Source: Clostridiales bacterium
Lineage (GTDB): Bacteria; Bacillota; Clostridia; Peptostreptococcales; Anaerovoracaceae
Reading direction: 5' to 3'
Length of the DNA stretch: 64,000 nucleotides
Assembly: GCA_012841165.1 (NCBI GenBank)
Contig: DUVF01000028.1
Span: forward strand, 24,514 to 88,513
The translations under genes were made by a program, and so were the position numbers. Of the stretch, positions 62,974 through 64,000 are shown in pieces (the stretch's first letter is position 1; each line of letters starts with the position of its first letter). The notes under the pieces are model-generated. The model had not been told where the DNA came from. It ran no database searches and worked only from the letters and a program-made list of their open reading frames with translations.

Positions 62974-63555
62974 CTAAGAAGCTGCCCCGGCACCTTCGGC
63001 CGGAGGCCGTTTATCGAACTCGAAAAATACTACCTCTAACCTGAGCATCAGCGGTCCCTGCCTTAACGACTTATCCTTGCCCGATATGTCCAGGTTCTTG
63101 ATGAGCGACCTGTATTCGCAGTTCGCCAGCGCTCTTATAACAGAGACAGCCGTATCGTAGCTGTTCACCTCGAAAGCCATGTTCACGGGCCGCCTGACGA
63201 GACCGTCTTCAGAAACCACCTCTCCGAAAGTCATATTGTATTTGGCAGAAGCAGCCGCAATGTTGTTCAGTGACCGCACCAGCGGCTGGGTATTGTCAAA
63301 ATCTGGAATCTGGGCTGTTTTACTCATTTCGCCGCTCTCTATCAGCTTTAAGCTCTTCTCCATCGCCTTCATCCGGCTGGCCTTGATAGATTCCACTTTG
63401 ATTTCTTCCTGAAGATTAGCAATTCTCTGATTGCGCGCCTCTAAGCCCTCTTTGTTTATCCGGTAGGCGCCCAGATAATAGAGCAGGCCCAGTATGAGCA
63501 CCGCCAGCACGACGAGAAGCACTTTTTCCTTTGGCGTAAACTCTCGCTGTATCAT
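62974..63555 (-). CDS. pilO: Type IV pilus assembly protein PilO-like
   Basis: A 193-residue bitopic protein. A short cytoplasmic N-terminus precedes one helix (about 11-30, VLLVVLAVLILGLLYYLGAY), then a coiled coil (LEARNQRIANLQEEIKVE) and a ferredoxin-like PilO/GspM domain (about 85-185; VEV-like strands around FEVNSYDTAVSVIRALANCE). It would align pilus machinery with PilN. The start overlaps the pilN stop (ATGA). Confidence 0.75.
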   Translation of the reverse strand: MIQREFTPKEKVLLVVLAVLILGLLYYLGAYRINKEGLEARNQRIANLQEEIKVESIKASRMKAMEKSLKLIESGEMSKTAQIPDFDNTQPLVRSLNNIAAASAKYNMTFGEVVSEDGLVRRPVNMAFEVNSYDTAVSVIRALANCEYRSLIKNLDISGKDKSLRQGPLMLRLEVVFFEFDKRPPAEGAGAAS

Positions 63556-64000
63556 GGCTGCACCTCCGAATCTCCGGCCAAAGCTTCCGGTGAAACGGTC
63601 GGCAGCTCTTGTTTCAGGTCTTCCCCCGCCGCCTTAAAAGTGACAGCTATATCCATCCCGGCATTCACTTCCTCGCCGTCGGTCGCCGACATCAGAGACA
63701 CATTCTCGACCCCGGCCACCTTATATAGCTGCTCCATCAGAGCGGAAGCTTGGTCTAAAGTTATCTCCCTTATTCTGAGGCTGAGTATATTGCCGTCTAT
63801 CTTGTATTGTTCGCACACTCCCGCCGGCATCATCAGCTGACCGACTATATCCACTATATCCAGCCGATCATACAAAACTATCTCTTCTTCATTGTATTTA
63901 TAGTAGCTGTAGCGGGAATACTCCTCCATGGCGGTATCATAGTCCTTGGTGAGCGCCTGGAGCTCGGAAAGCTGCGTCTCTAATTTCTTTATATCCGAAT
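63552..64000 (-). CDS. pilN: Type IV pilus assembly protein PilN-like, C-terminal part (cut by window edge)
   Basis: The frame is open to the window edge, giving about 148 C-terminal residues. A coiled coil (SDIKKLETQLSELQALTKDY) runs into a ferredoxin-like domain (QYKIDGNILSLRIREITLDQ and VAGVENVSLMSAT) of the PilN/GspL class. The internal ATG at 63929 is not the true start. The membrane helix and start lie beyond 64000. Assignment depends partly on the pilO-like gene that follows. Confidence 0.7.
   Translation of the reverse strand, partial: SDIKKLETQLSELQALTKDYDTAMEEYSRYSYYKYNEEEIVLYDRLDIVDIVGQLMMPAGVCEQYKIDGNILSLRIREITLDQASALMEQLYKVAGVENVSLMSATDGEEVNAGMDIAVTFKAAGEDLKQELPTVSPEALAGDSEVQP

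Overview
The window reads as a stretch of chromosome from an anaerobic, Gram-positive-type member of the Bacillota, most likely class Clostridia. The grounds are an [FeFe]-hydrogenase operon, crotonase and 3-hydroxyacyl-CoA dehydrogenase genes, a SCIFF peptide with its radical SAM maturase (a Clostridia hallmark), SigI/RsgI, LCP wall ligases, an SLH-domain surface protein and group II ECF transporters. GC content looks close to half by eye. The species cannot be named from the sequence. No rRNA, tRNA, CRISPR array, prophage or insertion sequence was seen.

Layout. 1-12984 is a minus-strand housekeeping block: glpX, rho, a DUF1385 gene, prmC, rpmE, prfA, sua5/tsaC, rpiB, tyrS, an ECF S-component, a uridine-kinase-like gene, a DUF3842 gene, greA, lysS and the 5' end of asnS. 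13039-15238 holds two tandem LCP genes. 15403-18351 is pgi-crt-hbd. Next come a small exported DUF2680 protein, a plus-strand two-component system (19116-21285) and a 963-residue SLH surface protein. 24440-28129 holds a fused class II aldolase/MtnA gene divergent from the SCIFF precursor and its maturase. 28074-30729 is sigI-rsgI-thiamine pyrophosphokinase, whose last gene overlaps the maturase tail to tail. Then follow dedA, rplY/ctc, the trimeric hydrogenase (32299-35750), an EamA transporter, a polysaccharide deacetylase, a CGGC protein, a wall amidase, an amino-acid ABC transporter, a nitroreductase, a tandem nitrilase, an unrecognised gene and murJ. 47005-54407 is a complete F1Fo ATP synthase operon. 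54668-59117 is ecfA1-ecfA2-ecfT-queT plus an L,D-transpeptidase. The right end holds a DUF4143 ATPase flanked by short repeats, a HAD nucleotidase, azlCD, and pilN (partial)-pilO.

How the genes work together. The metabolic genes fit a fermenter or syntroph that handles C4 acyl-CoA intermediates and disposes of NADH as hydrogen. The hydrogenase NuoF-like subunit is short and lacks the extra FeS domains of electron-bifurcating relatives. The ATP synthase c subunit carries Na+-type ligands.

The most interesting locus is 24440-28129. A radical SAM peptide-modification pair sits back to back with a one-gene fusion of two enzymes of methylthioribose-phosphate or 5-deoxyribose-phosphate salvage, a pathway that would consume the 5'-deoxyadenosine made by radical SAM chemistry. 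Secondary points of interest are structured leaders before greA and the ECF S-component, 25-bp repeats before tyrS, 23-bp-period repeats on both sides of the DUF4143 ATPase, and a perfect 14-bp inverted repeat beside it.
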